From assembly GCF_001468035.1 (NCBI RefSeq), contig NZ_LNZA01000001.1:1679313-1743312 (forward strand): a DNA stretch of 64,000 nucleotides, in the 5' to 3' direction. Numbering within the stretch: position 1 is the first letter of the stretch; the number at the start of each line of letters is the position of its first letter. Under the pieces are notes generated by a model. The model saw only the letters and a list, made by a program, of their open reading frames with translations. It searched no databases and was not told the origin of the DNA. The translations under genes were made by a program, and so were the position numbers. Of the stretch, positions 9,158 through 20,167 are shown piece by piece. The DNA comes from Legionella tucsonensis. Its GTDB lineage: Bacteria > Pseudomonadota > Gammaproteobacteria > Legionellales > Legionellaceae.

Positions 9158-10333
9158 CTAATGATGTGAGTCATCCCCCTGGATTGCTGCTATAAGAATG
9201 CTTCTATATTGCTGCTGGTCGAAAAGGATCGGATTGCTTTGTGCTGAAGGATCTTCTGTTGCCATTAGTGCGATACGTGTCACATATTGCTCATCAATGC
9301 CAATTTCAGTTAAACGATGCTCGATACCTAATTCACGACGTAATTTCAGTATCCAATTGAGAAATCCATCAAATCCATTGTCAATCTCCAAATAAGCTGC
9401 CAACCGTGTTATTTTATATTCAATCTTAAGTCGATTGGCTTGCAATATATAAGGCATTAAAATGGCATTTAATCGACCATGATGGGCATCATAAATCGCT
9501 CCTAATGGATGAGCAAGTGCATGCATAGCGCCCAAACCACGCTGAAAAGCTGTTGCGCCCATCAGAGAAGCGACAAGCATTTGTGTTCTTGACTCTATAT
9601 CATTACCATTTTGCATTACTCGTGGTAAATATTCTTTTATTAGACGTATCCCCTCAAGAGCAATCCCCTCTGCCAATGGATGATAGCAGGGAGCAGAATA
9701 AGCTTCCAAGCAATGAGATAATGCATCCATACCTGTTGCTGCTGTAATATTCGGAGGTAAAGCAACTGTCAATTCCGGATCTAAAATAACCATGGCAGGC
9801 AACATCTTAGGATGAAAAATGATCTTTTTACGCTGTTGTTGCGTATCGGTAATAACCGAAGCACGCCCCACCTCTGAACCAGTACCCGCAGTAGTCGGTA
9901 ACGCTATAACAGGAGCTATACCAGCAACATTCACCCGTCGCCAATTATCTCCTGTATCTTCAAAATCCCATAAGGAACAATTTTGTCCAACCATCAATGC
10001 GATGGCCTTACCCGCATCAAGAGCAGATCCTCCTCCCATGGCAATGACTCCATCATGTTGCCCTTTTCGGTAAATATCTACACCTGCCGTAACATGTTCA
10101 CCTGATGGATTTGCTGTTACAGTAGCGAATAAAGCAATAAGCAAACCCGCTTCACGGCAATTCATCAATACGGATTCAATCATTGGTAATTTTGCAAGGT
10201 TACTGTCTGTGACTAACAAGGGTGATTTCATTCCCAATGTATGACAGGCATCAACAAGCTCACGAACACGTCCCACCCCCACCTTTATCGAAGTAGGATA
10301 GTTCCAATTGGCCGTTAATGATAATGTGCTCAT
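9158..10333 (-). CDS. Iron-containing (group III) alcohol dehydrogenase
   Basis: A 391-residue NAD(P)-dependent group III alcohol dehydrogenase. The Rossmann-like part carries GGGSALDAGKAIAL near residue 100. The metal site has ATGMDALSHCLEAY and the paired-His motif HALAHPLGAIYDAHHG. It oxidises a primary alcohol to an aldehyde or the reverse; the substrate is unknown. It lies 14 bases after the aldehyde dehydrogenase, with an AAGGAAA ribosome site, so the two are co-expressed and probably act in sequence. Confidence 0.93.
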   Translation of the reverse strand: MSTLSLTANWNYPTSIKVGVGRVRELVDACHTLGMKSPLLVTDSNLAKLPMIESVLMNCREAGLLIALFATVTANPSGEHVTAGVDIYRKGQHDGVIAMGGGSALDAGKAIALMVGQNCSLWDFEDTGDNWRRVNVAGIAPVIALPTTAGTGSEVGRASVITDTQQQRKKIIFHPKMLPAMVILDPELTVALPPNITAATGMDALSHCLEAYSAPCYHPLAEGIALEGIRLIKEYLPRVMQNGNDIESRTQMLVASLMGATAFQRGLGAMHALAHPLGAIYDAHHGRLNAILMPYILQANRLKIEYKITRLAAYLEIDNGFDGFLNWILKLRRELGIEHRLTEIGIDEQYVTRIALMATEDPSAQSNPILFDQQQYRSILIAAIQGDDSHH

Positions 10334-10347
10334 CGATAATTTCCTTT

Positions 10348-11739
10348 CTAATCGATCATTTTTACATGAAAAGATTTGGGTCGGGTCAGTACATCATATC
10401 CTATAGAAGAGAGAGTACATCCACGCCCAGAGTTTTTAATGCCAGTCCAAGCCAAGGCAGGATCTAGATAATCACAACGATTAATAAAAAATGTTCCTGT
10501 GTGAAGTTGCTCACCAATAGCAATTCCTTGGTCTATATTTTGGGTAAAAACAGCTGCAGTTAATCCATAGTTACTATCATTCATTAATGCAATAGCTTCG
10601 TCATCGCTGTCAACAGACATGATACCGACCACTGGTCCAAACGTTTCTTCCGTCATCACCCGCATTTTGTGGTTTACTTCCGTTAAAATCTGGGGAGCCA
10701 TATAGGCAGATCCTGGTTGATCCATGACAAAATCTCGACTGTCGATATGTGCTACAGCACCCTGGGCCAAAGCTTCTTGAATTTGTGCGCGAACGAATTC
10801 AGCAGAAGATGGGCGAACAAGTGGTCCTAAAGTTGTTTCCGATTCATCAGGACGTCCGAGTTTATATTGTCTAACCAATGCGACTGCTTTACTGATAAAA
10901 TGATCATAAACATTCTTATGTACGTAAATACGCTCAATTCCACAACAGGATTGGCCTGAGTTAAAAAATGCCCCGTCCATAAGCGTATCTACAGCTTTAT
11001 CAATATCCGCATCAAAACGAACATAAGCAGGATCTTTTCCTCCAAGCTCTAGTCCTACATTCAAAAAGCGTCCGGCCGTTACTCGTTCAACCATCTCTCC
11101 ACCAGCAACAGAACCTGTAAACGCAACATTATTTATTGCTGAGTGACGTAAGATTTCTTCTGTATTAGTATGCGTTAGATGTAAATACTGAAAAACCCCT
11201 TGCGGAAGGTTTGCCTCCCTAAATGCCTGGTCGAACCGTTCTGCTGCAAGTGGTGTTTGCGCTGAATGTTTCAGCAACACCACATTTCCAGCCATAATGG
11301 CTGGGATAATCGCATTGACTGCAGTAAGATAAGGATAATTCCAGGGAGCAATAACTAAGGTCAGTCCTAATGGCTCACGCTTGATGTAACGAATAAAGCC
11401 CTGTTTTTCAGGTAGCCTGATAGGAGCAAGTGCTGCATTTGCGGCAGCAATCATATAACGAGCCCTTTCTTCAAGGCCGTTAATTTCTCCAACAGCATAA
11501 CAAATGGGTCTTCCCATTTGCCAGCAAATTTCGCTAGCAATCTCATCCTTATTAGCAACTAGAGCATCTACCGCGGCAGTACAATAGTTCGCCCGCTCAG
11601 TTAAGGTGGTCGCAGCCCACTGTTTTTTTGCTCCTATTGCGCGATCCAATGCAGCTTGAATCTCATGGTCATTGGCAAAAGCACGCTCCACATAAAGAGA
11701 ATTGTCTATAGGTGAATAGGTCTTCAATGTATCTTCCAT
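10348..11739 (-). CDS. NAD(P)-dependent aldehyde dehydrogenase
   Basis: A 463-residue ALDH-superfamily enzyme. The general-base motif LELGGKDPAYV and nucleophile motif FFNSGQSCCGIERIYVH are both intact, as is the cofactor segment IAPWNYP. The enzyme would oxidise an aldehyde, possibly a gamma-glutamyl-amino-aldehyde, to the acid. It is flanked at 14-base spacing by the glutamine-synthetase-like ligase upstream and the Fe-alcohol dehydrogenase downstream, which together suggest amine or amino-alcohol catabolism. The exact substrate cannot be determined here. Confidence 0.93.
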   Translation of the reverse strand: MEDTLKTYSPIDNSLYVERAFANDHEIQAALDRAIGAKKQWAATTLTERANYCTAAVDALVANKDEIASEICWQMGRPICYAVGEINGLEERARYMIAAANAALAPIRLPEKQGFIRYIKREPLGLTLVIAPWNYPYLTAVNAIIPAIMAGNVVLLKHSAQTPLAAERFDQAFREANLPQGVFQYLHLTHTNTEEILRHSAINNVAFTGSVAGGEMVERVTAGRFLNVGLELGGKDPAYVRFDADIDKAVDTLMDGAFFNSGQSCCGIERIYVHKNVYDHFISKAVALVRQYKLGRPDESETTLGPLVRPSSAEFVRAQIQEALAQGAVAHIDSRDFVMDQPGSAYMAPQILTEVNHKMRVMTEETFGPVVGIMSVDSDDEAIALMNDSNYGLTAAVFTQNIDQGIAIGEQLHTGTFFINRCDYLDPALAWTGIKNSGRGCTLSSIGYDVLTRPKSFHVKMID

Positions 11740-11753
11740 AATCTAGATCCGAG

Positions 11754-13127
11754 TCAAATAATTTCAAAGTAACGGTCCAATTCCCAATCTGTAATATGAC
11801 GACGAAATTCTCGTTCTTCCCATTCACGAGAAGCAGCAAAATGATCAACAAAAGGCTCACCAAATAAAGAACGTGCAGCCTTTGACTTCTTAAGACGAGT
11901 AGCGGCTTCCCACAATGTACGTGGCAATGCAAGCTCTTCTTCATGATGTTGTGCGTAGGAATTACCTTTGACTTCTGGGTATGGTTCCAGTTCATGTTCA
12001 ATTCCATAAAGGCCAGAACCTAAAGCTGCTGCCAAAGCCAAATAAGGATTCGAATCGGCGGAACCCAAGCGATACTCAACACGCTGCGATTTATCACTTC
12101 CTGGTATAACACGCAGTGCCGTGGTACGATTTTCTACCCCCCATGTCGCATCAGTTGGAGCCCAGAGTCCGGGAATCAAGCGGGAAAAACTGTTCACTGT
12201 GGGCGAGACCATTGCCAAAAACTCAGGCATAAGCTTCTGTTGACCTGCCACGAAATGCCGCTGAATTTCACTCATATTATGTAGCATCGAGGGGGCATAA
12301 AAAGCACTTCTCATATCATTTTTATGGCGTAAGGAGAGATGAATATGTCCACTTTGTCCAGGATAATGCGGAGACCACTTAGCCATAAAAGTTGCCATCA
12401 TATTGTTACGCTGGGCTAAGATCTTCATGAATGTTTTAAATAACGCTGCCTTATCTCCCGCTTCTATAACTTTATCTACAGCGATTGCTGCTTCAATCAC
12501 CCCCGGGCCTGTTTCTGCATGCAGCCCCTCAATAGGAAAATCCATAATCTCACTCATACTGAGGATCTGATGATATAAGTCCGCATGAACCGTATTACGA
12601 ATCATTGAATAACCAAAAAAATCAGGCGTCATCGGTTTTAAATCACGAAACCCTTTAGATCGTATACTGTCTGGAGTCTCGTCAAACATAAAGAATTCAT
12701 ATTCCAATGCGGCATAAACATCAAATCCCATTGAATCGGCTTTTTGAACAATTCGACGTAGTAATGCTCTAGGACATAACACTTCGGCCTCTCCAGAAAA
12801 TTCAGCCATAAACAACAGTTGATTCTCTTCGAAAACAAGCTCACGGCACGTTTCTGGGAGAACGCGTACTAATGTATCAGGGTATCCTGTATGCCAACCT
12901 GTATATTTCCCATTATCATACAGTTTATCTTTGGAGTCCCATCCTAAGATCACATCGCAAAAAGAAAACCCATTGTCCAGAGCCGAGAAGAATTTATTAC
13001 GACTCATATATTTTCCAAGCATCACCCCATCCACATCAAATAAACCAACCTTGATGTGGGTCAGATTTCGCTCCTCGATAATTTGCTTTGCTGCCTCAAC
13101 AGTCTTAACATCCTTTGGAGTTAACAT
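11754..13127 (-). CDS. Glutamine synthetase family ligase (gamma-glutamyl-amine ligase type)
   Basis: A 457-residue member of the glutamine synthetase family. Metal and ATP sites are seen in ALEYEFFMFDE, the HAETGPGVIE segment, GHIHLSLRHKN and ENRTTALRVIPG. The adenylylation-site loop of assimilatory GlnA is not evident, and the tail (SREWEEREFRRHITDWELDRYFEII) matches PuuA-like gamma-glutamylpolyamine synthetases. It heads a minus-strand operon with ALDH, Fe-ADH and an amidotransferase, so ligating glutamate to an amine before oxidation is the best guess. An AAGGAAA site precedes the ATG. Confidence 0.88.
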   Translation of the reverse strand: MLTPKDVKTVEAAKQIIEERNLTHIKVGLFDVDGVMLGKYMSRNKFFSALDNGFSFCDVILGWDSKDKLYDNGKYTGWHTGYPDTLVRVLPETCRELVFEENQLLFMAEFSGEAEVLCPRALLRRIVQKADSMGFDVYAALEYEFFMFDETPDSIRSKGFRDLKPMTPDFFGYSMIRNTVHADLYHQILSMSEIMDFPIEGLHAETGPGVIEAAIAVDKVIEAGDKAALFKTFMKILAQRNNMMATFMAKWSPHYPGQSGHIHLSLRHKNDMRSAFYAPSMLHNMSEIQRHFVAGQQKLMPEFLAMVSPTVNSFSRLIPGLWAPTDATWGVENRTTALRVIPGSDKSQRVEYRLGSADSNPYLALAAALGSGLYGIEHELEPYPEVKGNSYAQHHEEELALPRTLWEAATRLKKSKAARSLFGEPFVDHFAASREWEEREFRRHITDWELDRYFEII

Positions 13128-13286
13128 AGCATTTCCTTTGCCTATTCGTTATGAGTCATTGATAATATCCCAGATTCTATTTTTGAATCCAGGGTTATTT
13201 ATTGAAGTTGAATATAAATTGTATCTACTCTACTTCATGTGATTTTGTTAGAATTGCCGCAATTTCAACTCAAGCAAAATACATTC

Positions 13287-15818
13287 ATGACCACTTCCCA
13301 TACACCGATGATGCAACAGTATTTACGCATTAAATCAGAATACCCTGATATGCTTCTGCTTTACCGTATGGGCGATTTTTACGAATTATTTTTTGATGAT
13401 GCCAAACGTGCAGCTCAATTATTGGATCTTACTTTGACCCATCGCGGCCAATCTGCTGACAAACCAATTCCCATGGCTGGTGTGCCTTATCATGCTGTGG
13501 AAAATTATCTGGCTCGATTAATTAAAAAAGGCGAGTCAGTGGCTATTTGTGAACAAATAGGAGACCCTGCTACAAGTAAAGGACCTGTAGCGCGTCAGGT
13601 TACTCGTATTATCACTCCAGGAACAGTGACTGATGAAGCGCTTTTGGATGCAAAAAAAGATAATTTATTGCTGGCTATTCACTATCAAAAACAAAAAATT
13701 GGTCTTGCATGGGTTGAACTAAGCAGCGGACGTTTTCATTTGTTGGAATTAATGGAAGCAAATCAGCTTAGCGCAGAACTTATGAGACTGCAGCCCGCTG
13801 AATTGCTCTTACAAGAAGAATCTTCTTTGGAAGAATACTGCGCGAATTTTCCAATCAAACTGAGACCTGGCTGGGAATTTTGTTTTGACAACGCAAAAAA
13901 ACGCCTATGCGAGCAATTTTCAGTCAACGATCTTTCTGCTTTTGGTGAACAAGATCATCCTACTGCTCTGGTTGCAGCAGGTGCCTTATTAAGCTACTTA
14001 CAGACGACACAAAAACAAGCTCTTCCTCATTTAACCACAATGACTCTTGAGCATGCCCATGATTACTTGCAACTGGATGCCTCAACACAAAAACACTTAG
14101 AAATATTTGAAAATATGAGTGGCAACCATGAAAACAGCTTATTATCTCTGCTGGATAAAACTGCCTGCTCCATGGGCAGCCGTTTACTTAAACGGTGGTT
14201 GGGAAGACCACTCAAACAACATGAACAAATCATGGCACGTCAACATGCCATAAAGGAAATCATCCTTCTACAACACGATGTATCCATCTATGAACTATTG
14301 AGACAAATATGTGATGTAGAACGAATTGTGTCGCGCATTGCTCTGAAATCAGCGCGTCCACGCGATTTAGTTGCTTTAAGTCATACTTTAACCTTACTTC
14401 CTGAGCTGAATGCAGTACTTACTCACAACAAAAGCGAACTCCTAGTGAAGTTAAAAAGACACATTAAGCCAATACCTGCATTACAACAGTTGCTAGCATC
14501 GGCAATTATAGAAAATCCCCCTGTACTGATTCGTGATGGTGGCGTCATAGCTCCTGGCTTTGATGAGGAACTCGATGAATTAAGACTCCTTAGTACGCGA
14601 GCCAATGATAAGCTCATTCATTTAGAGCAAGAAGAAAAACAAAAAACTGGACTATCTACTCTGAAATTCGGTTTCAATAATGTACAAGGTTATTATATTG
14701 AGCTTTCTAAAACCCAGGCAGAAAAAGCACCTCTGCATTACCACAGAAAGCAAACTTTAAAAAATGTGGAACGTTATATCACACCTGAATTGAAACAATT
14801 TGAAGAAAAAGTATTATCAGCACAAGTAAAAGCCTTGGCACGCGAAAAGTGGCTGTATGAAAATTTACTGGTAGAAATTCAGCAAAATATAAATAAATTG
14901 ACACAATTAGCACAAGCACTAGCAAAGTTGGATGTACTAACGACTCTTGCAGAAAGAGCTCAAAGTTTCAATTGGTGTTGCCCAACCCTAGTATCCGAAT
15001 CGCAAATTTCCATTGAGGCAGGCCGTCATCCAGTAATTGAGCATTTGTTACAAGAACGTTTTATCGCCAATGACTTACATCTCAAACCGTCGCACAATAT
15101 ATTACTCATCACTGGTCCCAACATGGGCGGTAAATCGACGTATATGCGTCAAACTGCTTTAATTGTCCTTCTAGCTCACATTGGCAGCTTTGTTCCTGCT
15201 AAATCGGTAACTTTAGGACCTATTGATAGAGTTTTTACTCGTATTGGTGCGAGTGACGATCTGGCCTCTGGGCGTTCAACTTTTATGGTGGAAATGACCG
15301 AAACAGCACAAATTCTAAGACAGGCAACACATGAAAGCTTGGTTTTGATTGATGAAATCGGGCGCGGTACTAGCACTTATGATGGCATGGCTCTGGCTTA
15401 TGCGACTTGTACTTATCTGGCAACGACCATCAAAGCGTATACTTTATTTTCTACACACTATTTTGAATTAACTCATCTTCCTCAGCAATGGCCATGTATC
15501 CGGAATGTTCATTTACAAGCATCATTAGATACGGGACGCATCATCTTTTTATATCGAGTGGAACCAGGACATGCAAATCGAAGTTATGGATTGGAAGTAG
15601 CAGAGCTTGCCGGCATCCCCGCTGAGGTTTTAAAAATTGCTCATGCTCATTTAAATCACATACAAACCACACCCCCAGTTTCTCAAATACACTCAGAGGT
15701 TCAAGTACCTAACCAATCACCTATTTTACATGAATTAGTACAGCTTGATCCTGATCACCTGACTGCTCGAGAAGCACTTGATTTAATTTATCGGCTTAAA
15801 AGTATGGTAAAAAATTAA
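13287..15818 (+). CDS. mutS: DNA mismatch repair protein MutS
   Basis: An 843-residue mismatch-recognition ATPase. The mismatch-binding FYE motif is at residues 31-33 (RMGDFYELF), the Walker A GPNMGGKS at 610-617, and the Walker B/signature region reads [16 protein letters not shown]. Domain order and length are standard. I start at [13 protein letters not shown] (13287), which puts FYE at its usual distance from the N-terminus; a 16-residue upstream extension from 13239 is possible but not family-like. It is divergent from the ligase gene at 13127. Confidence 0.97.
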   Translation: MTTSHTPMMQQYLRIKSEYPDMLLLYRMGDFYELFFDDAKRAAQLLDLTLTHRGQSADKPIPMAGVPYHAVENYLARLIKKGESVAICEQIGDPATSKGPVARQVTRIITPGTVTDEALLDAKKDNLLLAIHYQKQKIGLAWVELSSGRFHLLELMEANQLSAELMRLQPAELLLQEESSLEEYCANFPIKLRPGWEFCFDNAKKRLCEQFSVNDLSAFGEQDHPTALVAAGALLSYLQTTQKQALPHLTTMTLEHAHDYLQLDASTQKHLEIFENMSGNHENSLLSLLDKTACSMGSRLLKRWLGRPLKQHEQIMARQHAIKEIILLQHDVSIYELLRQICDVERIVSRIALKSARPRDLVALSHTLTLLPELNAVLTHNKSELLVKLKRHIKPIPALQQLLASAIIENPPVLIRDGGVIAPGFDEELDELRLLSTRANDKLIHLEQEEKQKTGLSTLKFGFNNVQGYYIELSKTQAEKAPLHYHRKQTLKNVERYITPELKQFEEKVLSAQVKALAREKWLYENLLVEIQQNINKLTQLAQALAKLDVLTTLAERAQSFNWCCPTLVSESQISIEAGRHPVIEHLLQERFIANDLHLKPSHNILLITGPNMGGKSTYMRQTALIVLLAHIGSFVPAKSVTLGPIDRVFTRIGASDDLASGRSTFMVEMTETAQILRQATHESLVLIDEIGRGTSTYDGMALAYATCTYLATTIKAYTLFSTHYFELTHLPQQWPCIRNVHLQASLDTGRIIFLYRVEPGHANRSYGLEVAELAGIPAEVLKIAHAHLNHIQTTPPVSQIHSEVQVPNQSPILHELVQLDPDHLTAREALDLIYRLKSMVKN

Positions 15819-16138
15819 TGTCATTATTCAATTGAACCTCTTAACTGTGGGATCTGGAAAAGCACACTCTGACTGTTCACAGTACACAGCTTTGCCTCTA
15901 GTGAAAAACAGATTAGAAGTTAAAAGTGATTCAAAGTACATATATCGTACAGCGTTGTAGCCGTAATTAAATGTGCTGCATGCTGACTAATTTTACATAT
16001 TAATTCAAGTGTAATAAGAATGATTATTATATATCCTTTTATACTACCCTAGCCCTTCCTCTCAATTAAGTGTATATTCTCAAAATGTTTTCTAATGCAG
16101 ATAGGAACATTTTTGGTGAAAAAAGTATTGAGACTATC
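15819..16138. other. 320-base gap upstream of tamA
   Basis: I see no supported gene. AT-rich DNA with one imperfect palindrome, TAATAAGAATGATTATTA at 16012-16029 (14 of 18 positions symmetrical), loosely resembling a Fur box and lying about 110 bases before the tamA start. Confidence 0.3.
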
Positions 16139-17827
16139 GTGAAAAAACTAATCTATCTGATACTTCTCATTACCTGTTTTGCGTTATTCGCTCAAAATAA
16201 TGATCAAGTATCCATTAAAATTTACGGAGTTTTCGGAAAAGTCGAAGCAAACGTCGAAAAACGTTTGAGTGAACTACAGAAATTAAAACCTCTTTCACAA
16301 TTCAGCCAGGAAGAATTGCAAGAACAAGTCATGCAGGCAATCCAACCTTTTGGCTATTTTAAAGCTGATGCTACTGTACGATGGCCTGATACACAGCAGT
16401 TGACTGTCATAATCCATGCTGGGCCGCAAATCAAAATTTCACAACTTAAAATAGAACTCACAGGTGAAGGATCACACAACCTTATCCTGCGTGATGCAAT
16501 AAAAAATGTACCATTAAAGCAAGGAGCACCTCTCTTCACAGAGCAATATGAGCGAACCAAATTAAAACTTCTCGATACAGCAGAAAGTCAAGGTTACATG
16601 CGTGCTGGATTTAAGGAAAGTGAAATTTTAATTGATGAAGAAAATTACACTGCAGAAATTACACTTATTCTTGATACTGGGCCTCTTTATTATTTTGGAC
16701 AAATACAATTTAATCCTACATACATCAACCCTAAGTTACTGCATCGTTTTGTTCCATTTCATCCAGGACAAATCTATTCCGGGGATAAAATACTTCAGTT
16801 AAATAATGATTTATCAAATAGCGGTTACTTTAGCTCTGTAGTTGTTAAACCTCAATTTACTGAAAACTCAACGGTTCCAGTGCAAATCCATACTGAACCT
16901 TCATCCAAATACTCTTACACTCTTGGTGCAGGATTTGGAACAGATACGGGCGTTCGTGGTCGAGCTGCAATGCATGTAGTACCAGTCAATCGCCAAGGAC
17001 ATAAGTTCAATCTAATGGCTCAAGGATCTTTTGTTCAAAATGCATTACAAGCGCAATATATTGTTCCCGGTAATAATCCCGTCAATGATCAATACACTCT
17101 TACAGGAAATTTTTCGAATTTAAATTACACTGCAGGGTACAGTAATTCATATCTTATCTCCCTGGCTCAACAACATCGGGTAACCAATTATCAGCGTATA
17201 CTCTCTATAAATACACTTTATGAAGGTTTTCATTATTCGTTTCAGGAAAATTCAAAGCAATTTCTACTTTATCCCAAAGCAAGTTTAACGTTTAGCAAAA
17301 CCCAAGATCTACTCTTTTCACCTTCAGGATATAACATCACTGTTAATGGCCTTGCTGCAAGCAAAGTTCTTCTATCTACTATTAATTTTGCTCAGGCTTC
17401 ATTAGATATAAAAGCTGCAATGCGAATCGAACCTCTGCGTTTACGCCTTTATGGGCATGCAATTCAAGGGGTTACCGCAATCAATAATATTAATCAGCAA
17501 CCTATATCACTTGCATTACTTTTGGGAGGAATGGATAATTTAAAAGCATTTGGATTTAATTCAATAGGTCCAGGAAGAATACTAAGTTATGCTGGTTTTG
17601 AAATTCAAAAGGAAACTAAAAAAAATTGGTATCTGATTGCATTTTATGATGCAGGAGCTGTTTACAATCCAGCCCCTTTAACACCTTATTATGATGCGGG
17701 CGGTGGTATAATGTGGGTTTCACCTCTAGGTCCAATCAAAGTAGGGTTGGCCCAGACAATTAATAATCGATGGCAACGTGATGGAAACAACCCTCGTTTG
17801 GTGATCAGCATGGGACCCGATTTATGA
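16139..17827 (+). CDS. tamA: Outer membrane assembly factor TamA (BamA/Omp85 family)
   Basis: A 562-residue Omp85-family protein: signal peptide (KKLIYLILLITCFALFA), three POTRA-like domains over about residues 25-240, then a 16-strand-type barrel with GAGFGTDTGVRGRA and the C-terminal GGGIMWVSPLGPIKVGLA. With TamB it helps insert or fold outer-membrane proteins and in some species moves phospholipid. I prefer the GTG at 16139 because it begins a clean signal peptide; ATGs at 16070 and 16085 would add a charged leader. Its stop overlaps the tamB start by 4 bases (ATGA). Confidence 0.9.
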   Translation: MKKLIYLILLITCFALFAQNNDQVSIKIYGVFGKVEANVEKRLSELQKLKPLSQFSQEELQEQVMQAIQPFGYFKADATVRWPDTQQLTVIIHAGPQIKISQLKIELTGEGSHNLILRDAIKNVPLKQGAPLFTEQYERTKLKLLDTAESQGYMRAGFKESEILIDEENYTAEITLILDTGPLYYFGQIQFNPTYINPKLLHRFVPFHPGQIYSGDKILQLNNDLSNSGYFSSVVVKPQFTENSTVPVQIHTEPSSKYSYTLGAGFGTDTGVRGRAAMHVVPVNRQGHKFNLMAQGSFVQNALQAQYIVPGNNPVNDQYTLTGNFSNLNYTAGYSNSYLISLAQQHRVTNYQRILSINTLYEGFHYSFQENSKQFLLYPKASLTFSKTQDLLFSPSGYNITVNGLAASKVLLSTINFAQASLDIKAAMRIEPLRLRLYGHAIQGVTAINNINQQPISLALLLGGMDNLKAFGFNSIGPGRILSYAGFEIQKETKKNWYLIAFYDAGAVYNPAPLTPYYDAGGGIMWVSPLGPIKVGLAQTINNRWQRDGNNPRLVISMGPDL

Positions 17828-20028
17828 AACGAATCCTGATAAAAATTCTGCGAGTATTAGTTAAAACACTTTATATAAGCTCTTTATTCCTTATTTTACT
17901 AGCCGGAATAGTCTTATTTTTATTGGATACAAAACCAGGGCTGCATACTCTCATTCAATTCAGTCGTCTATACTTTCCTGGCACTCTAAAAATCCAGCAA
18001 CTTGAAGGAAGCCTTCTCAATCATTTTACTCTGAATGGAATTGAATACCAAAATAAATCACTTAAAGTAAAAATAGAACAATTAGAAGTAAAATGGCAGC
18101 CTCATTCTTTGCGAGAAAGTCAATTAGTGACTGCTCGATGGCAAGGTCTGCAATGGGATACAGCAAAAGATAAAATCATAGACAGTGAAAAAGGGACAAT
18201 CACCGCAACCGGTATTTTACCAAGCATACAAATCAATATGCACTCACAAATAACTACAGTACCCAAAGATCAGTGGTTAATGGATGCAAAAATTCGCGGA
18301 ACTTTTCCTTGGAAGTGGACTTTTAATGCCAATCTAATCCAACCTCAGAATATCTCTGCTCAACATGCTCGTTTGCATACTAATTTATCTACCCGTGGCG
18401 AGATCACTGCCAAAAATCAAGGTAATTTATTACTGACCATACGTCCTGGCTTTTATCATGACCCCAATTTTGACATCCTTCCAATTGTTCAATTTAAAGG
18501 CGGGTCTTTAAAGATCATCCTTTCACCAGAACAGCTGAAAGGCTCTGGTATTTTGGCAATTGACGAAAATAAAAACTTAAAACTGCAATTTAACCTGCCT
18601 AAATTTACTCTCGATGCTGGTTTAAAAGACAACCAAGCAATAAACAGCGAATTATCATTGGAATTAAATTCTCTGACTTTTTTGCAAAAAATTAGCCCTG
18701 AAATTGATAAGATCAAAGGACAATTGATCGCTTCATTAAAAGTAAATGGCACTTTGAATAAAAGAAAAATAGAGAGTCATTTAATACTCAGTAAAGCAAG
18801 CCTTTCCTTACCTAAACTGGGTCTTAATATAGATACCCTCGAAATGAATGTACGTGGCAATGAACGCTCTTGGGAAGCAACAGGTTCAGCAGCATCAGCA
18901 GGTCGCCATTTATCACTTGCCGGAAAAGGAAGCTTAAACTCTCAATTTACAGGGGACTTCACTCTTGAAGGCAATGATTTTCCACTGGTTCAAACCAGTG
19001 AATACAAAATTAACATTTCACCCAAACTTAATCTGCGTTTAACGCCAAGTCTGCAATCTCTTTCTGGTACTATTTTGGTTCCTTATGCTGAAATTAAACC
19101 TCGCTCATTCAACAACAGCATTTCTTTACCGGATGATGTAGTTTTTAAACGTAAAGAAAAAACATCCTCTTCATTTACTTTAATTAACAATATAGATATT
19201 GATCTCGAAATGGGAAAAGAAGTTGCTGTCAATGTAAAAGGACTAAACGGGCATTTAGATGGAACACTGAATATCAAACAACAACAAAGTTCAATGAATG
19301 CATATGGTGAATTATCAGTTAGAGATGGTATTTATAAAGCCTATGGGCAGAACTTAGCAATACAACAGGGACAATTAATATTTGGCGGATCCATGAGTAA
19401 TCCTGGAATTAACTTACGTGCAGCAAAAAAAATTAGAACTACTGGAACTGCTTTTGCCACCTCAAGCCAACTTTTGGACTTCAATAGCACAAACCTACAA
19501 AATATTAATTACGGAGAAACAATGATTCTAGGCGTAGAAGTCACAGGTCGATTAATACGTCCTAAAATTCAGTTATTTTCCGATCCTTCAACTTTTTCTC
19601 AAGCAGATATCCTTTCCCTGCTTGTCCTTGGTCGCCCGGCGGACCAAGCAGATAAGGCTGGAGGTCAATTACTTCTTGCGGCGATATCTTCTATGAATCT
19701 AGGAAGTGACACAAAGAGCCTCCAACTTTTAGAGCAACTCAAACAAACAGCAGGTATTGATTTTAATATACAAACGAATACGAACTACAATCAAATAACC
19801 AATACCACGAGTGATACTACTTCTTTTATGGTAGGAAAATCACTTTCAAAACGTCTTTATTTAAGCTATAACATTGGCCTATCTCAAACAGATACAAATA
19901 TGTTGACCCTGAGATACTTACTCAGCAAGTTTTTTAGTATTCAAGTAAGTAACAGTGATACGAGTAGTGCTATTGACTTTTTGTATACCTCAAATAAAAA
20001 AATTAAAAAAGAAAAACACTCGAGGTAA
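17824..20028 (+). CDS. tamB: Translocation/assembly module inner-membrane protein TamB (short form)
   Basis: A 734-residue partner of TamA. One N-terminal membrane anchor (about residues 17-35), a long periplasmic beta-rich region, and the C-terminal TamB/DUF490 domain with LSLLVLGRPADQADKAGGQ and LSKRLYLSYNIGLSQTDTNMLTLRYLL. It is much shorter than the roughly 1250-residue enterobacterial TamB, so the hydrophobic-groove rod would be shorter. The frame is uninterrupted and both ends are intact, so this is a short version rather than a broken gene. Translationally coupled to tamA. Confidence 0.88.
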   Translation: MKRILIKILRVLVKTLYISSLFLILLAGIVLFLLDTKPGLHTLIQFSRLYFPGTLKIQQLEGSLLNHFTLNGIEYQNKSLKVKIEQLEVKWQPHSLRESQLVTARWQGLQWDTAKDKIIDSEKGTITATGILPSIQINMHSQITTVPKDQWLMDAKIRGTFPWKWTFNANLIQPQNISAQHARLHTNLSTRGEITAKNQGNLLLTIRPGFYHDPNFDILPIVQFKGGSLKIILSPEQLKGSGILAIDENKNLKLQFNLPKFTLDAGLKDNQAINSELSLELNSLTFLQKISPEIDKIKGQLIASLKVNGTLNKRKIESHLILSKASLSLPKLGLNIDTLEMNVRGNERSWEATGSAASAGRHLSLAGKGSLNSQFTGDFTLEGNDFPLVQTSEYKINISPKLNLRLTPSLQSLSGTILVPYAEIKPRSFNNSISLPDDVVFKRKEKTSSSFTLINNIDIDLEMGKEVAVNVKGLNGHLDGTLNIKQQQSSMNAYGELSVRDGIYKAYGQNLAIQQGQLIFGGSMSNPGINLRAAKKIRTTGTAFATSSQLLDFNSTNLQNINYGETMILGVEVTGRLIRPKIQLFSDPSTFSQADILSLLVLGRPADQADKAGGQLLLAAISSMNLGSDTKSLQLLEQLKQTAGIDFNIQTNTNYNQITNTTSDTTSFMVGKSLSKRLYLSYNIGLSQTDTNMLTLRYLLSKFFSIQVSNSDTSSAIDFLYTSNKKIKKEKHSR

Positions 20029-20167
20029 TTTGAACTGGGTGAAGGAACAAAACAAGGATTCCGCCACGCATCACCAAGCATTACAGAAGTTATGTTAATA
20101 TATTACGATTTTGCATCTTCGATTCTCATGGCTGTGCCGAAATGAACTACATAACAGGATTAATTTC

